A stretch of DNA of 64,000 nucleotides from Bicyclus anynana. Its lineage: Eukaryota; Arthropoda; Insecta; Lepidoptera; Nymphalidae. The translations under genes and the position numbers were made by a program. Of this stretch, positions 60,072 to 64,000 are shown piece by piece (position 1 is the first letter of the stretch; every line of letters begins with the position of its first letter). The stretch covers positions 9,826,442 through 9,890,441 of the forward strand of contig NC_069102.1 of NCBI RefSeq assembly GCF_947172395.1, written 5' to 3'. The notes under the pieces were generated by a model. That model had not been told where the DNA came from. It did not search any database and worked only from the letters and a program-made list of their open reading frames with translations.

Positions 60072-60607
60072 GAATCAACAGTAAAAAAACATATGGTTAG
60101 TTACAACTTTTGATAAACTCCCCCCTCCCAACTTACCAATAACGATTTATTAAAAGTTGATACTAACCAGCTGTTTTTTTACCAACACTGCGCTTTGTAG
60201 ATTAATTAATAGTTATATAACTTAACGTTATGTTCTACGTATCCCTGACTATCACGTTATTGAAGCAAAGAGGGGAAATAAGCATGGCTATAATATTTCC
60301 TCGGGGAACTTTGTCACTCAAAGCTTACTGAGCTTTTAATGAGCTTATACACTATATCCGTATATAACATCAGTCTGTGAACGTACCCCTCACATATTCA
60401 AAGGTAGCATTATTAATTTGGCAGCATTACGTTTTGTTAACTAAGTCATGATCCCATTTGTTAATAGCACCATTGTGTCAGAATTACCGAATATATTACA
60501 GTCAACAGTATCTCTTTGTTGTTTATGATAAAGTTAACTTATGGAACGCCATTTCAATTCAGACATCAAAACTTGGGTGTTGCCGTTAATTAATTATTAA
60601 CCAAATT
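60071..60607. other. No feature seen
   Basis: Low-copy DNA. Confidence 0.4.
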
Positions 60608-60744
60608 AGTTGAAATTTGGTATTGAGATATATTATAGCCTAGATTAACACATAGGCTACTTTTTATCCCGGAAAAATCCATGGGTCCCGAGGGATTTGT
60701 GAAAAACTAAATTCCACTCGGAAGAAGTCTCGGGCGTCCGCTAG
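60608..60744 (+). mobile_element. HEL1 3' half
   Basis: gttgaaatttggtattgaga, ggctactttttatcccggaa, cactcggaagaagtctcggg plus cgtccgCTAG, T next. Equals the second half of the dimer variant. Confidence 0.75.
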
Positions 60745-61369
60745 TAAATAATAAATAAATTACGAACGTACATAAGCGGAAACTAAAGGAATACTTTTTG
60801 GGACAACCTGTGTAGCGTCACAGCAGCGGTTCACTCACACTTTTACAATATTTATTAAACTACCCACTAATGATTGTTCTTGGTTTTTCTTCTCTTTAGT
60901 TTGTTAATTATTTTTGTTTTTAAATATTGTATTATGTAATAATAATCAGTGCACAGTAAGACCAACTGTGCTTTGTGTTGCATTATGCTTAATTTAAATG
61001 TGTTTATTGTAGAATAATAAATAATAAATAAATCAATGAATTATCCGCTTAAATAAGTCTCAACCAACAAACAAATTTGAACTGTACATGTTAGTTCCAT
61101 GCACAACTCAGCTGAAAGAGGAAGTGGAGCGATGCCGGCATAACTTTACTGCGAACTGTCCAAGTTTTGCGGATGATACTTCAAACGGAATGTACTGTAT
61201 TTGTAATAAAGAAGCTTATTATTAGGTACGAGCAACGATATTTTATATTACAGATATACGTGCCAACAAATTGCCTGTTAAATTACCGTAAAAAATCATC
61301 CGAATTTAGTTACTGCACAGAGCGCACATATGGACATTTTTGTGTTTCATTTCATTATATATTTATATA
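60745..61369. other. No feature seen
   Basis: AT-rich low-copy DNA; gaataataaataataaataa at 61012 is simple sequence. Confidence 0.4.
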
Positions 61370-61482
61370 CTAGCGGACGCCCGCGACTTCGTCTGGCTTA
61401 AATTTTGGTTTTTCACAAATCCCTCGGAAACCATGGATTTCTTCGGGATGAAGTAGCCTGGTGTTAAGCCAGAGTAAAATCT
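61370..61482 (-). mobile_element. HEL1 3' half, inverted
   Basis: CTAG at 61370, cggacgcccgcgacttcgtc, aaccatggatttcttcggga, gagtaaaatctattta. The 5' half is absent. Confidence 0.75.
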
Positions 61483-61534
61483 ATTTAAATTCATTCAATT
61501 TTATTCAAGCAAGAAATTTGAATTGACGACCTCT

Positions 61535-62062
61535 TTGACTCAGTTGTTAGTGCTGTGGAACTCAACAGAGAGGTCTTGGGTTCCTAAATTGGCTCAGATC
61601 TGGTCTGGTGGTAGGTTTCGACAGTGGCTAGTACCACCCTACCAGCAAAGATGTACCGCCAAACGATATAGCGTTCAGGTATAATGCTACGTATAAACCA
61701 ACAAAGGTATTTATTTATTTATTTATTTATTTATTAAGTTTGCTAGCGACTTTTACATATTTTTACACATATAAAAAATCAACTTATGAACTAACATGCT
61801 TAGCGTATGCAAAATCGTATTAAAGCAAACATTGCTTGCAAAACCACTTTCATCTAATATTTTACAAAACAAAATACTTATATTTTACAACTTAAATATA
61901 AATCTAAAGTATCCTAATTAAAAGCAAAAAAGAAAAAATTAAATAAAGGTATGGGTAAAATAAACTTGTACCTCTTCTGAGTTAGCACGCTTCCATCTTA
62001 GACTGCATCATCATCATCAGGTGAGATGGCAGACAAGGGCTGACTTGCCATTGAATAAAAAA
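61535..62062 (+). mobile_element. SINE2 subfamily, split by a LINE tail
   Basis: Head acgacctctttgactcagtt, ggttcctaaattggc in place of a good B box, gtaccgccaaacgatatagc; interrupted at 61711-61944; then ttccatcttagactgcatca and gcagacaagggctgacttgc. Same subfamily as 25003-25434. Confidence 0.7.
61711..61944 (-). mobile_element. LINE 3' fragment with AAAT tail
   Basis: Starts ttatttatttatttatttat (AAAT repeat on the minus strand). Target duplication aaaggtat at 61703-61710 and 61945-61952. No coding part. Confidence 0.65.
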
Positions 62063-62225
62063 AATCAATACAGCGGGAAAACAACAATTTCTGAATCGCT
62101 TGAGTAAGATATACCTGTGTCAGGGTGCATAAGGTTTAACGAATAGGACCATAATGATGATGATGATTATGATTATGAATGTCTTAACCTCTCTAATCAT
62201 TTTCATAGCTCTAATATGTCACAAA

Positions 62226-62641
62226 GACGAAGTATGTCACAAAGACGAAAGTCTTCGATCAGTGCATGTTGCCAGTGATGACCTACGGATCCGAGACTTG
62301 GCCACTGACTATGGGCCTTATTAGAAGGCTCAATGTCACTCAGCGGGCGATGGAGCGAGCTATGCTTGGAGTCACTGATATAGCTCAGCGAGTCGCGAAG
62401 CTGTGGAAATGGGCAGGTCACATAGTTCGAAGAGCCGATGGACGTTGGCGTCCCAAGGTGCTGGAATGGCGACCCCGCACCGGAAAGCGCAGTGTTGGTC
62501 GACCCCCCACTAGGTGGACCGAGGATATGAAGCGGGTTGTAGGGAGCCGCTGGATGCTGGCGGCTCGAGATCGTTGTGCTTGGAGGTCCATGCAAGAGGT
62601 GTAAGTCCAGCAGTGGACGTCTATCGGCTGATAAGGTAAGG
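62226..62641 (+). mobile_element. RTE1 3' end with 112-codon frame and 14-bp target duplication
   Basis: taatatgtcacaaa flanks the copy at 62212-62225 and 62642-62655. The plus frame 62266-62604 reads MLPVMTYGSETWPLTMGLIR, then RLNVTQRAMERAMLGVTDIA, then WKWAGHIVRRADGRW and so on to the C-terminal region; a deletion has removed the SLRDRIRNEEIRRRTK-like part between MLGV and TDIA. The tail is ctgataaggtaagg instead of GAT repeats. Confidence 0.9.
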
Positions 62642-62655
62642 TAATATGTCACAAA

Positions 62656-62911
62656 AGCCTTATAAAAATGCTCAAGTGTAAGTACTAAAGAGGCGTATAA
62701 TAGACATGTTTCGTAACCAAATGGCCAAAGTGGTAATTAAGGGCACAAGTGGGTCGAAATATGTGCCCTCCACCGCAGACCCTTTAGTTTAGTAATTACG
62801 GTAAGTTGTTAGTTTTAAACATCGCTCTATTCAATACAATACAAGAGATTTGTATGCGTATGAATACAATATGAAACTTTAGCTAACTTATTCTAATAAC
62901 TATACAAATTA
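62656..62911. other. No feature seen
   Basis: Low-copy DNA. Confidence 0.35.
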
Positions 62912-63172
62912 GGCCCACGTGGAATGGTGGCAAGAATACTGGCTGCATTTCCGCTGGACAGCCAGGCTGATCCTTTGCGCAAAAAATGAGCCAGCCCTTC
63001 TGTCACCAGTCGAGGCAACAAGCCGCGGTGAAGGGATTCGGTAAATTTTTAGGCACTGCGACTCCATGGCCCAAGGGTCTCCACGGCAAAAGGTACAAAT
63101 ATGTAACTCTCTGTCAGAGAGGCATACTTACCGGTTTCAGCTTTTTCTGCTGCGGCTCCCGGTCTTGATTCT
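62912..63172 (+). repeat. Unclassified GC-rich block with coding-like character
   Basis: Sharp rise in GC. One plus frame reads GPRGMVARILAAFPLDSQAD then PLRKK and stops; another (62986-63168) reads MSQPFCHQSRQQAAVKGFGK and onward to CQRGILTGFSFFCCGSRS. The text looks like protein-coding or structured-RNA sequence and I recall similar predicted fragments in lepidopteran genomes, but the family is unknown to me. Confidence 0.35.
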
Positions 63173-63206
63173 GTCATGTATTGTAATTATGCGTATTGTA
63201 ATAACA

Positions 63207-63245
63207 TGTGTTGCTGAATAAGAAAATATCTTATTCAGCAACACA
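63207..63245. repeat. Perfect 16-bp-stem hairpin
   Basis: tgtgttgctgaataag pairs exactly with cttattcagcaacaca; 7-nt loop aaaatat. Confidence 0.9.
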
Positions 63246-63583
63246 GATTAATCAATAATATACAGAGGGTGTCGTAGCCGCTCCAAATACAAAATTCAAA
63301 AACTAATATATTATCAAGTCAGTACGACACGAACCGTCGCATCAGTAGTTTTCAATATTATTCAAGAAAAATGGCGTCTTATGTTTTAAAATATTTTGAA
63401 AACTAAAGAAATAAGATGGAGTATTTTTTATTGGTAATTAATTATTGATAATTATGTTATTTACGTAATTGTTGTTAGTGTTAAGTTTTGAAATACAAAT
63501 TATGAAAAAAGTTTGTATATGCGTTGTCAAGGAGACGCGTGACGTTTGTTTTTTTTTACAAAAAATTGCGAATGAATCTAGAT
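63246..63583. other. No feature seen
   Basis: AT-rich low-copy DNA. Confidence 0.4.
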
Positions 63584-63595
63584 ATTGCTGTTTTG

Positions 63596-63903
63596 AGCCG
63601 TGATAGCCCAGTGGATATGACTACTGCCTCCGATTCCGGAGGGTGTGGTTTCGAATCCGGTCCGGGCATGCACCTCCAACTTTTCAGTTGTGTGCATTTT
63701 AAGAAATTAAATATCACGTGTCTCAATCGGTGAAGGAAAACATCGTGAGGAAACCTGCATACCAGAGAATTATCTTAATTCTCTGGGTGTGTGAAGTTTG
63801 CCAATCCGCATTGGGCCAGTGTGGTGGACTAATGGCCTTGCCCCTCTCATTCTGAGAGGAGACTCGAGCTCAGCAGTGAGCCGAATATGGGTTGATGACG
63901 ACG
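63596..63903 (+). mobile_element. SINE1, complete, 308 bp, 12-bp target duplication
   Basis: Starts agccgtgatagcccagtgga, ends gggttgatgacgacg. Duplication attgctgttttg at 63584-63595 and 63904-63915 is perfect, so this is a young copy. B box ggtttcgaatccgg. Confidence 0.95.
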
Positions 63904-64000
63904 ATTGCTGTTTTGCGTTTCTAAGCTTTTCTCTTAAGCGCAACTCTCATTCCTTCATTAAACACCAGTTATCAAACATAATATTGAGCTATGAATGTCA

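Noticed and set aside
63110..63140. U1 snRNA-like word atacttacc
   Set aside because: Only nine bases agree; the following sequence is not U1.

Overview
This window looks like non-coding nuclear DNA of a moth or butterfly (Lepidoptera). I found no host protein-coding gene, rRNA, bona fide tRNA gene or CRISPR array. The DNA is AT-rich. The open frames are short (141 codons at most), and those examined fall in repeats, simple sequence or overlapping shadow frames. The order-level call rests on the repeat repertoire: Lep1-type Helitron derivatives ending in a GCGGACG...CGTCCGC hairpin plus CTAG, several tRNA-derived SINEs, RTE-type LINE 3' ends with TGA-repeat tails, LINE tails of the TTTGAC type, and the CGGCCAAGTGCG / GGGTTCCG repeat. 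I cannot name a species. The window is either intergenic or one or more large introns.

Family names used here are my own labels, built by comparing copies inside the window. SINE1: tRNA-derived, 308 bp when complete, about 24 copies, ending in TGATGA-type sequence. SINE2: tRNA-derived, about 310 bp, 14 copies, A-rich tail. SINE3, SINE4, SINE5 and SINE6: four more tRNA-related or SINE-like families; SINE6 carries a 36-bp foldback. HEL1, HEL2 and HEL3: non-autonomous Helitron-like elements (5' TC, 3' CTAG, inserted between A and T). RTE1: 3' ends of an RTE-like LINE whose stop codon runs straight into a TGA-repeat tail. LINE-T: another LINE 3' end. MITE-1 to MITE-7, a 1.1-kb hAT-like element and a 453-bp TIR element: DNA-transposon derivatives. 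REP-F, REP-Q, REP-R, REP-U and REP-X: repeats I could not classify.

Layout. 1-7.6 kb: quiet DNA, then HEL1/HEL2 copies, MITE-1 and a tandem array of 362-bp units split by a Helitron. 7.7-16.7 kb: dense SINE1/SINE2 with foldback elements and a three-level nest at 13.2-13.6 kb. 16.7-20.4 kb: mostly single-copy sequence, then a 265-bp tandem array. 20.4-34.6 kb: alternating SINEs, Helitrons and low-copy DNA. 34.6-46.3 kb: the DNA-transposon-rich part, including one MITE-2 copy stretched over 3.1 kb by later insertions and a TIR element around a 345-bp repeat. 46.3-64 kb: long low-copy stretches broken by RTE1 3' ends, SINEs and Helitrons, ending in a complete SINE1 with a perfect target duplication.

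The main content is the stratigraphy of insertions: several host/guest pairs have target-site duplications or an uninterrupted partner copy, so their order is readable. A few moderately GC-rich, apparently single-copy stretches are flagged as possible conserved regulatory DNA, with low confidence. I see no convincing new multi-gene system; the most unusual items are the foldback structures, the 265-bp array, the TIR element at 45.9-46.3 kb and the TAGGG-type arrays lodged in Helitron-like elements.
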